A DNA stretch of 64,000 nucleotides from Polynucleobacter sp. AM-26B4. Lineage in GTDB: Bacteria > Pseudomonadota > Gammaproteobacteria > Burkholderiales > Burkholderiaceae. Both the position numbers and the translations under genes were made by a program. The notes beneath the pieces were generated by a model. That model was not told where the DNA came from. It saw nothing but the letters and a program-made list of their open reading frames with translations, and searched no databases. Shown one piece after another: positions 48,940-59,526 of the stretch. The stretch's first letter is position 1. Every line of letters starts with the position of its first letter. The stretch spans positions 1,123,916 to 1,187,915 of the forward strand of contig NZ_JACVOT010000001.1 in assembly GCF_018882285.1 (NCBI RefSeq), in the 5' to 3' direction.

Positions 48940-50727
48940 TTATTTCCAAGTATCTTTCAGGCCCACACACAAGTTAAACACTGGCTTGGATGCTGTGTGG
49001 TCAATTCGATCCGCTACAAAATAACCATGACGTTCAAACTGGAAGCGCTGTTCAGCTGGCGCATCCTTTAGGCTTGGTTCTAAATAAGCATTCAAAATTT
49101 GTTTTGAATCTTGATTGATAGCATCCAAGAAGTTCTTATCACCACTGTCTGGATGTGGGTCAGTGAACAAGCGATCGTAAACACGAATCTCAGCTTTGAT
49201 GCCTTCTTTGACGCTGACCCAGTGAAGATTGCCCTTCACCTTGTAATTGTTCGACTCAGGTGTGCCACTCTTGCTATCAGGGAAGTAATTAGCGTGAACT
49301 GCAATCACTTTGCCGCTGGCATCAGTATCGTAGCCAGTGCACTCAATCACAAAGCCGTGGCGCAGACGCACACGACTGCCCGCTTCACCATTCGCAGGTG
49401 GGTAGAGTCTGAAGAAACCTTTGACAGGTTCAATCATGAAATCATCTTCTTCAATCCAAAGCTCTTTGCTCAGATTGAATTCGCGGCGACCCCAGTCTTC
49501 GTGGTGAGGATGTTTGGGCGCAGAGCAAGGTTCGCTGTGGTTGGCATCAAAGTTATCTATGATCAGTTTCAAAGGCTTTAACACCACAAAGGCACGCTCT
49601 GCCCTAGCGTCTAAATCATCACGCAAAGCTTGTTCAAGCACAGACATATCAATCCAGCTATCTGCTTTGGATACGCCAATGCGCTCGCAGAACAAACGAA
49701 TACTTTCAGGGGTGAAGCCACGACGTCTGATACCCACCAAGGTTGGCATGCGCGGGTCATCCCAACCATCCACACGTTTTTCTTCAACCAACTGCAATAG
49801 CTTGCGCTTGCTGGTGATGGCATACGTTAAATTCAAGCGCGCGAACTCATATTGCTTTGGTAAAGGATCTTTGAAGACACCCACTTCTTTGAGTGCTTCT
49901 AAAACCCAGTCATAGAGTGGACGATTGTTCTCAAACTCCAAGGTACAGATGGAGTGAGTGATGTTTTCTAAAGCATCAGAAATGCAATGAGTGAAGTCAT
50001 AAAGTGGGTAGATGCACCACTTATCACCAGTGCGATGATGGTGGGCGTGACGAATGCGATACACCACTGGGTCACGTAAAACAATGTTCGGATGACTCAT
50101 GTCGATTTTGAGTCTCAATACATGAGCGCCATCTGGATACTTGCCAGACTTCATCTCTCTGAATAAAGCCAAATTCTCTTCCGGGCTGCGGTTTCTGAAT
50201 GGACTGTTGGTGCCTAGCTGAGTAAAGTTACCGCGATTTTTATGAATCTCATCAGCTGATTGACTATCAACATAAGCTTTGTTGCCCTCAATCAACTTTT
50301 CAGCAAATTCATACAATTGGTCAAAATAGTCGCTGGCATAGTGTTGATGCTCTACACCCTCATGGATCCAGTCAAAGCCTAACCAACGGACGGCATCAAT
50401 GATGCTATCAACGTATTCGGTCTCTTCTTTACTTGGGTTGGTGTCATCAAAACGCATGTTGCAGCGAGCGCCATTCAAAGCGTGTGCGTAATCTCTGGCA
50501 AGACCAAAGTTCAGGCAAATGCTCTTGGCATGACCGATGTGCAGGTAGCCATTCGGCTCAGGCGGGAATCTGGTGATAACGCTTGGGAGCGGCTTGCCAG
50601 AGGAATCTAAGCGCTTAGAGTGCTTGCCTTGGGCAAGATCGGCATCAATGATTTGACGCAAAAAATTCGAGACCTCTAGGGTCTCGAATTTAGAAGGAAT
50701 TGGGTTCTTCTTTTCAGACATACCCAC
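48940..50727 (-). CDS. glnS: Glutaminyl-tRNA synthetase
   Basis: Class I synthetase of 595 residues. The HIGH motif is in PPEPNGYLHIGHAKSICLNF, the KMSKS-equivalent is ITSKRKL, and the C-terminal anticodon-binding beta barrels follow. ATG 50727 and ATG 50721 are both possible. It lies 9 bases after tctA on the same strand, so it may be read from the tct promoter. Confidence 0.98.
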   Translation of the reverse strand: MGMSEKKNPIPSKFETLEVSNFLRQIIDADLAQGKHSKRLDSSGKPLPSVITRFPPEPNGYLHIGHAKSICLNFGLARDYAHALNGARCNMRFDDTNPSKEETEYVDSIIDAVRWLGFDWIHEGVEHQHYASDYFDQLYEFAEKLIEGNKAYVDSQSADEIHKNRGNFTQLGTNSPFRNRSPEENLALFREMKSGKYPDGAHVLRLKIDMSHPNIVLRDPVVYRIRHAHHHRTGDKWCIYPLYDFTHCISDALENITHSICTLEFENNRPLYDWVLEALKEVGVFKDPLPKQYEFARLNLTYAITSKRKLLQLVEEKRVDGWDDPRMPTLVGIRRRGFTPESIRLFCERIGVSKADSWIDMSVLEQALRDDLDARAERAFVVLKPLKLIIDNFDANHSEPCSAPKHPHHEDWGRREFNLSKELWIEEDDFMIEPVKGFFRLYPPANGEAGSRVRLRHGFVIECTGYDTDASGKVIAVHANYFPDSKSGTPESNNYKVKGNLHWVSVKEGIKAEIRVYDRLFTDPHPDSGDKNFLDAINQDSKQILNAYLEPSLKDAPAEQRFQFERHGYFVADRIDHTASKPVFNLCVGLKDTWK

Positions 50728-50736
50728 ATTGTAAAT

Positions 50737-52239
50737 TTATTCTTCGACGAAAGCCTCTTCTCTGGTTTTTTTCACTGCTGGAAGAGTCACAATAACAACC
50801 AATGCGGCTGCAGCAATCAATAAACCAAGAGATAGTGGACGCGTCAAGAAGACCGTGAAATCACCTCTGGCAAGGAGCAGGGCGCGACGGAAGTTCTCTT
50901 CCATCATCGGTCCTAGAACAAAGCCAAGAAGCAATGGAGGTGCTTCGCAACCCAATTTGAAGAACAAGTAGCCAGCAATACCGAAAATGGCTGTCATGAA
51001 AATATCAAAGTTGGTGTTGTTAACGGTGTATACGCCGATACAGCAGAAAACCAAGATGGCTGGATAGAGGTGGCGATAAGGAATCGTCAACATTTTGACC
51101 CACACGCCAATCAACGGCAGGTTCAAGATGATCAACATTAAGTTACCAATCCACATCGATGCAATCAAACCCCAGAACAAAGCTGGGTTAGAAGTCATCA
51201 CCTGTGGACCTGGCTGAATGTTATGAATTGTCATCGCACCCACCATCAAAGCCATCACAGCATTTGGTGGAATACCAAGTGTTAACAAAGGAATGAATGA
51301 TGTTTGTGATGCGGCATTATTAGCACTTTCAGGACCAGCCACACCTTCAATCGCGCCTTTACCAAATTCTGCACTGTGCTTCGATGTTTTCTTTTCAACT
51401 GAGTAGGCGGCAAACGCAGCCAATGCTGCACCTCCTCCAGGTAGAACACCCAAGATAGAGCCAATGCTTGTTCCGCGAAGGATCGACGGAATCATGCGCT
51501 TGAAGTCTTCCTTGCCAGGCCAAAGTGATGTGACTTTATCCAAGAAAGTTTCACGCTTCTCTTTTTGCTCAAGGTTATTCATGATTTCAGCAAAACCAAA
51601 CACACCCATTGCAATCGCCACAAAACCAATACCGTCTGTTAATTCAGGGATATCAAATGAATAACGAGCTGCGCCAGAGTTAACGTCTGTGCCAATCAAA
51701 CCAAGCAACAAGCCAAGCACAATCATGCCAATCGCTTTGACCAATGAGCCTGAGGCCAAAACCACAGCACCAATCAAACCAAGAACCATCAAAGAGAAAT
51801 ACTCTGCAGGACCAAACTTAAAGGCAACTTCTGCCAATGGTGCAGCAAATGCAGCAAGCACTAAAGTGGCCACGCAACCGGCGAAGAAAGATCCAAAGCC
51901 AGCTGTGAATAGAGCCACGCCAGCACGACCGCGACGAGCCATTTGGTAGCCGTCAATCGCAGTAACCACCGAGGATGATTCTCCTGGGATGTTGACCAAA
52001 ATAGCAGTTGTAGAACCACCGTATTGGGCGCCGTAGTAAATACCAGCCAACATGATGAGTGCTGCAATTGGAGGTAATGCATAAGTTGCAGGCAGGAGCA
52101 TCGCAATCGTAGCGATTGGTCCTAGGCCTGGAAGAACACCAATCATTGTGCCAAGTAAGCAACCAATGAAACAGTAAAGTAAGTTTTGCAGGGTGAAGGC
52201 AGTGGCAAAGCCCAGCGAGAGATTGTCTAATAATTCCAT
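50737..52239 (-). CDS. tctA: Tripartite tricarboxylate transporter, large membrane subunit TctA
   Basis: Polytopic inner-membrane protein of 500 residues. The TctA signature IGVLPGLGPIATIAMLLPATY is near the N-terminus, IYYGAQYGGSTTAILVNIPGESSSV and a second inverted-repeat copy ILGVLPGGGAALAAFAAYSVEK follow. It works with the small subunit TctB encoded 19 bases upstream. No TctC-type binding protein is in the window, so the substrate (tricarboxylate or another organic acid) cannot be assigned. Confidence 0.93.
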   Translation of the reverse strand: MELLDNLSLGFATAFTLQNLLYCFIGCLLGTMIGVLPGLGPIATIAMLLPATYALPPIAALIMLAGIYYGAQYGGSTTAILVNIPGESSSVVTAIDGYQMARRGRAGVALFTAGFGSFFAGCVATLVLAAFAAPLAEVAFKFGPAEYFSLMVLGLIGAVVLASGSLVKAIGMIVLGLLLGLIGTDVNSGAARYSFDIPELTDGIGFVAIAMGVFGFAEIMNNLEQKEKRETFLDKVTSLWPGKEDFKRMIPSILRGTSIGSILGVLPGGGAALAAFAAYSVEKKTSKHSAEFGKGAIEGVAGPESANNAASQTSFIPLLTLGIPPNAVMALMVGAMTIHNIQPGPQVMTSNPALFWGLIASMWIGNLMLIILNLPLIGVWVKMLTIPYRHLYPAILVFCCIGVYTVNNTNFDIFMTAIFGIAGYLFFKLGCEAPPLLLGFVLGPMMEENFRRALLLARGDFTVFLTRPLSLGLLIAAAALVVIVTLPAVKKTREEAFVEE

Positions 52240-52258
52240 GATGTATCTTCTCCGAGAT

Positions 52259-52720
52259 TTAAGGAGTTAAAAAGCTTGGCCAAACTTGGAACTGAAGTTT
52301 CAGTCCCCAGATAAAGGCAACGTAGGCAATTAAATTCATGATCACTATATTTACTACAGTGCCCTTCCAATGGAATTCATGGCTGGCCATGGCTGAGATG
52401 AAGACCAGAAGAGCCAATGAAACTACCAAACCCATTGGCTTTAAAACAAGACCGAATAAAACCACTGATCCAGTGACCCACAAAACTGAGACCCAGTCCC
52501 ATTTAGCAAGTTTGTCTGATTCACCTTTTTTAGACATTGAAGTCATGGTCACAATGGCGCCAATCATGGCTAGGACAATGCCTAACCAGAATGGGAAATA
52601 TCCAGGACCCATCTTGGCGGGTGTACCCATAGGATAGGTTGTTGCAACGTAGGCAAAACCAAGTCCAATTAGTACAAACATGATTCCTGAGGCGAAGTCT
52701 TTTTGACTGCGAATATGCAT
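52259..52720 (-). CDS. tctB: Tripartite tricarboxylate transporter, small membrane subunit TctB
   Basis: A 153-residue protein with four hydrophobic segments (about 13-32, 43-62, 82-115, 122-142), typical of TctB. Conserved MGPGYFPFWLGIVLAMIGAI lies between the first two. I chose ATG 52720 (MHIRSQKDFASG), which has GAGGG seven bases upstream; an in-frame ATG at 52849 would overlap the divergent alaS start. The 127 bases to alaS hold the alaS -10 and nothing else I can name. Confidence 0.88.
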   Translation of the reverse strand: MHIRSQKDFASGIMFVLIGLGFAYVATTYPMGTPAKMGPGYFPFWLGIVLAMIGAIVTMTSMSKKGESDKLAKWDWVSVLWVTGSVVLFGLVLKPMGLVVSLALLVFISAMASHEFHWKGTVVNIVIMNLIAYVAFIWGLKLQFQVWPSFLTP

Positions 52721-52834
52721 CGTTAGGCCCTCTTTATTTTGCAAGTAAGTGATAAAGACACGATTGTAAGCTTTCTTAAAGCTAAGATTCCCGTTTTTTG
52801 GCTTGGGGTTTGTACCAATGGGCGTTGTCTGAGT

Positions 52835-52847
52835 CATAATTACGCAC
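52835..52847 (+). promoter_or_regulatory. alaS -10 element, leaderless geometry
   Basis: CATAAT (52835-52840) ends 7 bases before the alaS ATG. A possible -35 TTGTAC (52810-52815) has a long 19-base spacer. No ribosome site is visible. Confidence 0.4.
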
Positions 52848-55475
52848 ATGAAAGTTACTCAAATACGCCAAAATTTCTTAAAGTTCTTTGAATCCAAGGG
52901 TCACCAAGTGGTCTCCTCCAGTCCGGTCGTGCCTGGTGATGATCCAACCTTGTTGTTCACCAACGCGGGCATGAATCAATTCAAAGATGTTTTCTTGGGC
53001 TTTGATAAGCGCCCTTACAACAGAGCTACTACAGCGCAGAAATGTATTCGTGCTGGCGGTAAGCACAATGACTTAGACAATGTGGGTTACACCGCTCGTC
53101 ACCACACTTTCTTTGAGATGTTGGGTAACTTCTCTTTTGGCGACTATTTCAAAAAAGATGCTATCAGCTACGCATGGGAACTCTTGACCACTGTTTATAA
53201 GTTGCCAGCAGAAAAGTTGTGGGTGACTGTTTATGCCGAAGATGATGAGGCATATGACATCTGGCAAAAAGAAATTGGTGTGCCAGCTGAAAGAATCATT
53301 CGCATTGGCGACAACAAAGGTGGCCGTTACGCATCAGATAACTTCTGGATGATGGGTGACACTGGTCCTTGTGGTCCTTGTACAGAAATCTTTTATGACC
53401 ACGGCGACCACATTGCTGGCGGCCCTCCAGGTAGTCCTGATGAAGATGGCGATCGCTATATCGAAATCTGGAACAACGTTTTCATGCAATTCAATCGCGA
53501 TGAAGATGGTGTGATGCATCCACTGCCTAAGCCAAGTGTTGATACTGGTATGGGTCTTGAGCGCATTGCTGCAGTTTTGCAACATGTTCACTCAAACTAC
53601 GAAATCGATTTATTTGTTAATTTGCTCAACGCTGCGAAAGCAGCGGTTGATGGTGCTGGTGCTGGCAACTGTGATGCCAACAGTCCATCACTCAAAGTGA
53701 TTGCAGACCACATTCGCGCATGTTCTTTCACAGTTGCAGATGGTGTGATTCCGGGCAATGCGGGACGTGGCTACGTTTTGCGTCGTATCACTCGTCGTGC
53801 GATTCGTCACGGTTACAAATTGGGTGCTCGTGCCCCATTCTTCCATAAACTTGTGAGTGCTTTGGTTAAAGAAATGGGTGAGGCTTATCCAGAACTCAAG
53901 GCCAATGAAGCCAGGGTGACTGAAGTATTGAAGCAAGAAGAAGAAAGATTCTTCCAAACCATCTCGAACGGTATGGAGATTCTTGAAACTGCTTTAACCA
54001 ATACTTCAAAAGTAATAGATGGTGAAACAGCGTTCAAGTTGCATGACACATTTGGTTTCCCGCTTGATTTAACGGCAGACGTCTGTCGCGAACGTGGCGT
54101 GACTGTTGATGAAGCAGGCTTTGAAGTTGCCATGAACCGTCAGCGTGATCAAGCGCGTGCCGCAGGTAAATTCAAAATGGCTCAAGGTCTTGAGTACAGT
54201 GGGGCGCCAACCGTGTTCCATGGTTATGACACTTTGAACAAAGATTCAGCCAAGGTATTGGCACTATATATTGATGGCTCACAAGTGAACTCAATCAAAG
54301 CCGGCGACAGTGCTGTTTTGGTTTTAGACAATACACCTTTCTATGCTGAATCTGGTGGCCAAGTCGGTGATGCTGGTGAGTTGCGCAATCAATCCAGTTT
54401 GTTTGAAGTTGAAGACACACTGAAGATTCAGGCGGATGTATTTGGTCATCATGGTCAAGTGCTTGAAGGTGAAATCAAAGTGGGCGATCAGCTCAATGCC
54501 AAAGTGGATGCTGAAAGACGTGCAAGAACGATTCGTCATCACAGCGCGACTCATTTGATGCACAAAGCATTGCGTGAAGTATTGGGCGCTCATGTGCAGC
54601 AAAAGGGTTCATTGGTCGATCCTGATAAAACACGTTTTGACTTCACGCACACCGCCCCTATGACTCCAGAGCAGATCGCTCAGGTAGAGCAATTGGTGAA
54701 TGCTGAAATTCTTGCGAACGCTGCTACTTCAGCCAAAGTGATGAGCTTGGATGATGCGCAGAAAACGGGCGCCATGATGTTGTTCGGAGAGAAGTACGGT
54801 GAGTCTGTTCGTGTATTAGAAATCGGTTCATCCAAAGAGTTGTGTGGTGGTACACACGTTCAGAGAACCGGTGATATTGGTATTTTTAAAATATTGTCAG
54901 AGAGTGGCGTTGCTGCTGGTATTCGCCGAGTTGAGGCTATCACCGGTGATCGTGCTTTGACTTATTTGCAAAAGTTAGACACTCAGATCAATCAATTGGC
55001 TGCAAGTTTGAAAGCAACCCCGAGTGATTTGGCTCAAAGAATCACACAGCTTCAAGACCACGCACGTTCTTTGGAAAAAGAATTGGAGCGCTTAGGTTCT
55101 AAGTTGGCCGCTAGCCAAGGTGATGAATTGATGTCACAAGCTGTTGAGGTGAATGGCGTCAAAATCTTGGCAGCTCTTCTTGAAGGTGCGGACGCCAAAG
55201 TTTTGCGAGAAACCTTGGATCAGCTTAAAAATAAATTGAAGTCAGCCGCCATTGTTTTGGCTTCTGTTCAAGATGGAAAAGTTCAATTAGCGGCTGGTGT
55301 GACTGCTGACACGATTGCCAAGGTCAAAGCTGGTGATTTGGTGAACCACGTGGCGCAACAGGTAGGCGGTAAAGGCGGCGGTAAGCCTGACATGGCGATG
55401 GCTGGTGGCACCGATCCAAAAGGCCTCACAGTGGCTCTCAAGAGCGTTCAAGCTTGGGTATCAGAGCGTTTATGA
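52848..55475 (+). CDS. alaS: Alanyl-tRNA synthetase
   Basis: Class II synthetase of 875 residues. The catalytic domain has [15 protein letters not shown] and [18 protein letters not shown]; the editing domain has [17 protein letters not shown] and [15 protein letters not shown] with zinc-binding His/Cys; the C-terminal DHHA1 domain ends [15 protein letters not shown]. Full length for the family. The stop overlaps the ATG of the TusA-like gene. Confidence 0.98.
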   Translation: MKVTQIRQNFLKFFESKGHQVVSSSPVVPGDDPTLLFTNAGMNQFKDVFLGFDKRPYNRATTAQKCIRAGGKHNDLDNVGYTARHHTFFEMLGNFSFGDYFKKDAISYAWELLTTVYKLPAEKLWVTVYAEDDEAYDIWQKEIGVPAERIIRIGDNKGGRYASDNFWMMGDTGPCGPCTEIFYDHGDHIAGGPPGSPDEDGDRYIEIWNNVFMQFNRDEDGVMHPLPKPSVDTGMGLERIAAVLQHVHSNYEIDLFVNLLNAAKAAVDGAGAGNCDANSPSLKVIADHIRACSFTVADGVIPGNAGRGYVLRRITRRAIRHGYKLGARAPFFHKLVSALVKEMGEAYPELKANEARVTEVLKQEEERFFQTISNGMEILETALTNTSKVIDGETAFKLHDTFGFPLDLTADVCRERGVTVDEAGFEVAMNRQRDQARAAGKFKMAQGLEYSGAPTVFHGYDTLNKDSAKVLALYIDGSQVNSIKAGDSAVLVLDNTPFYAESGGQVGDAGELRNQSSLFEVEDTLKIQADVFGHHGQVLEGEIKVGDQLNAKVDAERRARTIRHHSATHLMHKALREVLGAHVQQKGSLVDPDKTRFDFTHTAPMTPEQIAQVEQLVNAEILANAATSAKVMSLDDAQKTGAMMLFGEKYGESVRVLEIGSSKELCGGTHVQRTGDIGIFKILSESGVAAGIRRVEAITGDRALTYLQKLDTQINQLAASLKATPSDLAQRITQLQDHARSLEKELERLGSKLAASQGDELMSQAVEVNGVKILAALLEGADAKVLRETLDQLKNKLKSAAIVLASVQDGKVQLAAGVTADTIAKVKAGDLVNHVAQQVGGKGGGKPDMAMAGGTDPKGLTVALKSVQAWVSERL

Positions 55476-55705
55476 GTCAGCAGGTAGATAAAGAAGTGGA
55501 TGCCAGTGGGCTGAATTGCCCACTGCCTATTTTGCGAGCCAAAAAAGCATTGGCAGAAATGCAAAGTGGGGAAGTTCTTAAGGTGACAGCAACCGATGCA
55601 GGTGCTGAGCAAGATTTCCCAACTTTTGCCAAGCACACCGGTAATGAGTTGCTACTCACTGAGAAATTAGCAGACGCTTTTGTGTTTTATCTCAAGCGCC
55701 GCTAA
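55472..55705 (+). CDS. TusA/SirA family sulfurtransferase-like protein
   Basis: A 77-residue protein from ATG 55472, which overlaps the alaS stop as ATGA. The SirA/TusA signature with the sulfur-carrying cysteine is [17 protein letters not shown] (C16), followed by the CPxP proline. TusA passes sulfur to tRNA 2-thiouridine synthesis and to other pathways; whether this copy is the tRNA-thiolation one is not shown by the sequence. Fusion to alaS by overlap suggests co-translation. Confidence 0.9.
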   Translation: MSQQVDKEVDASGLNCPLPILRAKKALAEMQSGEVLKVTATDAGAEQDFPTFAKHTGNELLLTEKLADAFVFYLKRR

Positions 55706-55708
55706 AGA

Positions 55709-55733
55709 TTGCCTGATCGATCTGATCAGGCAA
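55709..55733. terminator. Hairpin between the tusA-like gene and galU
   Basis: TTGCCTGATC and GATCAGGCAA form a perfect 10-base stem with a 5-base loop, 4 bases after the tusA-like stop. No T-tract follows on either strand, so it is a possible but atypical terminator. Confidence 0.5.
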
Positions 55734-55756
55734 ATCAAACAAATAAATTAAATCAA

Positions 55757-56623
55757 TCAGCGAGTTTTAAGAAACTCGCTAAAACCGTCCTTGACTTCAG
55801 GGTGACGCAAAGCAAAGTCCACAGTGGCTTTTAAATAGCCCAGTTTGCTGCCACAGTCATAGCGCACACCTTCATATTCATAAGCCAATACTTGCTCTTG
55901 ACTGAGCAGTGATTGAATCGCATCGGTTAACTGTAATTCGCCACCAGCACCTGGTTTGATCGTTTTGATGTGGTCAAAGATTCTTGAAGACAAAATATAG
56001 CGACCCACAACACCCATGTTTGATGGGGCATCCGCTGGGGCTGGTTTCTCAACAATGCCGCTCAGCTTGTAAATGCGCTCATCAAATAATTTACCGTCAA
56101 TCACGCCATAAGATTTACTTTGCTCAGGCGAGATTTTTTCAACGCCCAAGATGGAGCTACGATAGTGCTGATATTTATCGACCATCTGCTTCATCACGGG
56201 CACTTTGCCATCCAATAGATCGTCCGCCAAGATCACGGCAAATGCTTCGTCGCGGATTAATTTTTCAGCGCACAAAACAGCATGACCCAAACCAAGAGCC
56301 TCTGGCTGTCGGACATACACGCAATCCACATGGCTTGGTTTGATGCTGCGAACCAAAGTCAGTAAATCTTGTTTATTTTTAGCTTCTAATTCAGCTTCAA
56401 GTTCATAAGCTTTGTCGAAGTGATCTTCAATCGCTCGTTTGCTACGACCTGTGACGAAAATCATTTCAGTGATGCCAGCAGCCATGGCTTCTTCAACGGC
56501 ATACTGAATCAATGGTTTATCAACTACGTTCAACATCTCTTTAGGGCTGGCTTTGGTCGCTGGTAAGAAGCGGGTACCAAGGCCTGCAACAGGGAAAACT
56601 GCTTTGGTGATGGTTGTATTCAT
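55757..56623 (-). CDS. galU: UTP--glucose-1-phosphate uridylyltransferase
   Basis: Makes UDP-glucose for envelope polysaccharides. The 288-residue protein has the nucleotidyltransferase N-terminus AVFPVAGLGTRFLPATKASPKEML, then DKPLIQYAVEEAMAAGI, QPEALGLGHAVLCAE and a VILADDLLDG metal-binding region. It begins 1 base after the valS stop, so the two are probably co-transcribed. Confidence 0.97.
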   Translation of the reverse strand: MNTTITKAVFPVAGLGTRFLPATKASPKEMLNVVDKPLIQYAVEEAMAAGITEMIFVTGRSKRAIEDHFDKAYELEAELEAKNKQDLLTLVRSIKPSHVDCVYVRQPEALGLGHAVLCAEKLIRDEAFAVILADDLLDGKVPVMKQMVDKYQHYRSSILGVEKISPEQSKSYGVIDGKLFDERIYKLSGIVEKPAPADAPSNMGVVGRYILSSRIFDHIKTIKPGAGGELQLTDAIQSLLSQEQVLAYEYEGVRYDCGSKLGYLKATVDFALRHPEVKDGFSEFLKTR

Positions 56624-56624
56624 A

Positions 56625-59486
56625 TCAGGATGGTAAACGACTTAATTGACTGTTCAGTTTTTCTAATAAAGACTCAAAATCAGCCAAACGCTGTTTCTCT
56701 TGAATCACCACGGCTTCAGGCGCTCTTGCCACAAAGCTTTCATTGTTTAACTTTGAATTGGCTTTATTGATTTCAGCACTGATGCGCTCGATTTCTTTAC
56801 TCAAGCGAGCTTTCTCAGCGGCCGCATCAATTTCAACTTTGAGCAATATTTTGGTATTGCCCACGATCGATACTGGTGCGCCTGCGCCATCTTTTTCTAG
56901 GCTGGCATCATCTTCATAAATTTTTACTTCTGATAGTTTTGCCAATGCCTGAATGTAAGGCGCTGCCATTTTCAAGAACTCAGAATCACCTTTGATGTAC
57001 AAAGGCACGCGCAGCGCTGGAGAGATTTGCATTTCACCTCTGAGGTTGCGGCACGCATCTACCAAAGCCTTGACTTCAGCAACCCAAGCTTCGCTCTTGG
57101 TACAGATCTTCTCTGGCTGAGTAACTGGGTAAACTTGTAATGCAATCGTTTGCTTTTCTTGTTTCTCAAGATCCTTGCCAGACATTGGACCAACAATTTG
57201 CCACAACTCTTCAGTGATGAATGGGATCACTGGGTGTGCCAAGCGCAAGATAGTTTCTAGTACGCGCAAAAGAGTTCTGCGTGTCGCACGTTGTTGTGCC
57301 GGCGTACCGTTTTGTAATTGAACCTTGGCAAGTTCTAAGTACCAATCGCAATATTCATCCCAAACAAACTGATAGATAGACGTTGAGATATTGTCAAAAC
57401 GATAATCTTTGAAGCCTTTATCAATGTCTTCTTCAACTCTTTGCAACAAGGACACGATCCACTTATCTGCAGGTGAGAAGTCTAAATAACCGTCTGGACC
57501 ACATTCGCCAACGCACTGGGCAATGCCATTGTCTTCGGGTGTTCCTGGGCAGTTCATCAATACAAAGCGAGTGGCATTCCATAGCTTGTTGCAGAAGTTT
57601 CTGTAACCCTCGCAACGCTTTTGATCAAAATTGATATTTCTACCAAGTGTTGCCATCGATGCGAATGTGAATCTCAATGCATCTGTACCAAAGGCAGGAA
57701 TGCCGTCTGGAAATTCTTTTTTGGTTTTCTTGGTAATGCTTTCGGCTTGCTTAGGATTCATCAAACCGGTTGTGCGTTTGGCCAACAAGGTATCTAAATC
57801 AATGCCGTCTATCAGATCAATTGGATCCAAAGTATTGCCTTTGGACTTGCTCATCTTTTGACCTTCGGCATCGCGCACCAAGCCGTGAACGTAAACAGTT
57901 TCAAATGGAATCTTGCCAGTGAAGTGGCAAGTCATCATGACCATGCGAGCCACCCAGAAGAAAATGATGTCAAAGCCAGTCACCAAAGCTGATGATGGTA
58001 AGAAATGAGCGAGCTCAGGTGTTTTATTTGGCCAACCCAATGATGAGAATGGCACCAAAGCAGAACTGAACCATGTGTCCAAAACGTCTTCGTCGCGACG
58101 CAAAGCGCCTGTGTAGCCATTGGCTTTTGCTTTTGCGATAGCCTCTGCTTCTGTGCGTGCCACAACAATCTTGCCGTCTTCTTGATACCACGCTGGGATT
58201 TGATGACCCCACCAGAGTTGACGTGAAATGCACCAATCCTGAATACCCTCTAACCACTGGTTATAGGTGGTGGTCCAGTTTTCTGGAACAAACTTCACAT
58301 CACCACACTTAACTGCATCAAGGGCTGCCTCAGCGATTGATTTACCTGGACGATACAGATTGTGCTCAGTCGGTTTAGACATCGCCACAAACCACTGATC
58401 GGTGAGCATTGGCTCAATCACAGACTTGGTACGATCGCCACGTGGCACCATCAAGGTGTGTGGTTGAACTTTTTCTAATAAACCCAAAGCTTCAAGATCA
58501 GCAACGATCAACTTGCGCGCTTCAAAGCGATCAAGACCTTGATATTTCTTTGGTGCGTGTTCATTGATCTTGGCATCCAAGGTCAAAATATTGATCATCT
58601 CTAATTCATGACGCAAGCCAACAGCGTAGTCATTGAAGTCGTGTGCTGGGGTTACTTTAACCACCCCAGTACCAAATTCTTTATCGACATAATCATCAGC
58701 AATGATTGGGATCTGTCTGTCTGATAGAGGTAAGTTAACTGTTTGACCAATCAAATGCTTGTAGCGTTCATCCTCTGGATGAATCATCACTGCTACGTCA
58801 CCCAACATGGTTTCTGGACGAGTGGTGGCAACCGTGAGATGTCCTTGGCCATTCGATAGTGGGTAACGAATGTGCCACATCGAACCTTGCTCTTCTTCGC
58901 TCTCAACTTCTAGGTCAGAAACTGCTGTGCCCAAAATAGGGTCCCAGTTCACCAAACGTTTACCGCGATAAATCAAACCTTGCTCGTACAAGCTGACAAA
59001 TACTTCAACCACTGCTTGGGACATTTTGTCGTCCATCGTGAAGTATTCACGGCTCCAATCAATCGAAGCACCCAGGCGTCTAATTTGATTGGTGATGGTG
59101 GAACCAGATTGTTCTTTCCAGGCCCACACTTTTTCTAAGAATTTTTCACGGCCCAAATCATGTCTTGAAACCTTTTGGGCATCCAATTGTCTTTCGACCA
59201 CAATTTGTGTCGCAATGCCTGCGTGGTCAGTACCGGGTACCCAAAGGGTGTTTTTGCCTTGCATGCGAGCATGTCTTGCCAAGCCATCCATGATGGTTTG
59301 GTTGAAGGCATGACCCATGTGAAGGGTGCCTGTGACGTTCGGTGGCGGCAATTGGATACAAAAACTATCCTTTTTGTCGTCCAAAGTGGCAGTGGCAATA
59401 CCCCTTTTTTCCCACTCAGGACCCCATTGGGCCTCGATTTGGGAGGGTTCGAAAGATTTAGCGAGGTCAGAAAGATTTTTAGACAT
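56625..59486 (-). CDS. valS: Valyl-tRNA synthetase
   Basis: Class I synthetase of 953 residues. HIGH motif: [21 protein letters not shown] motif: [14 protein letters not shown]; the editing domain has [15 protein letters not shown]. The C-terminus is a Lys/Glu/Ala-rich coiled coil (about 890-950) typical of ValS. It is divergent from uvrD across a 40-base gap. Confidence 0.98.
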   Translation of the reverse strand: MSKNLSDLAKSFEPSQIEAQWGPEWEKRGIATATLDDKKDSFCIQLPPPNVTGTLHMGHAFNQTIMDGLARHARMQGKNTLWVPGTDHAGIATQIVVERQLDAQKVSRHDLGREKFLEKVWAWKEQSGSTITNQIRRLGASIDWSREYFTMDDKMSQAVVEVFVSLYEQGLIYRGKRLVNWDPILGTAVSDLEVESEEEQGSMWHIRYPLSNGQGHLTVATTRPETMLGDVAVMIHPEDERYKHLIGQTVNLPLSDRQIPIIADDYVDKEFGTGVVKVTPAHDFNDYAVGLRHELEMINILTLDAKINEHAPKKYQGLDRFEARKLIVADLEALGLLEKVQPHTLMVPRGDRTKSVIEPMLTDQWFVAMSKPTEHNLYRPGKSIAEAALDAVKCGDVKFVPENWTTTYNQWLEGIQDWCISRQLWWGHQIPAWYQEDGKIVVARTEAEAIAKAKANGYTGALRRDEDVLDTWFSSALVPFSSLGWPNKTPELAHFLPSSALVTGFDIIFFWVARMVMMTCHFTGKIPFETVYVHGLVRDAEGQKMSKSKGNTLDPIDLIDGIDLDTLLAKRTTGLMNPKQAESITKKTKKEFPDGIPAFGTDALRFTFASMATLGRNINFDQKRCEGYRNFCNKLWNATRFVLMNCPGTPEDNGIAQCVGECGPDGYLDFSPADKWIVSLLQRVEEDIDKGFKDYRFDNISTSIYQFVWDEYCDWYLELAKVQLQNGTPAQQRATRRTLLRVLETILRLAHPVIPFITEELWQIVGPMSGKDLEKQEKQTIALQVYPVTQPEKICTKSEAWVAEVKALVDACRNLRGEMQISPALRVPLYIKGDSEFLKMAAPYIQALAKLSEVKIYEDDASLEKDGAGAPVSIVGNTKILLKVEIDAAAEKARLSKEIERISAEINKANSKLNNESFVARAPEAVVIQEKQRLADFESLLEKLNSQLSRLPS

Positions 59487-59494
59487 AAGCCCGA

Positions 59495-59502
59495 ATTATA
59501 AT
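59495..59502. promoter_or_regulatory. Symmetric -10 element shared by valS and uvrD
   Basis: ATTATAAT contains a consensus TATAAT on both strands: plus 59497-59502 (uvrD) and minus 59500-59495 (valS). The minus hexamer ends 8 bases before the valS ATG. No clear -35 is seen for either side. Confidence 0.5.
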
Positions 59503-59526
59503 TTTTTGTTGAACGTAAAGGCGCAT

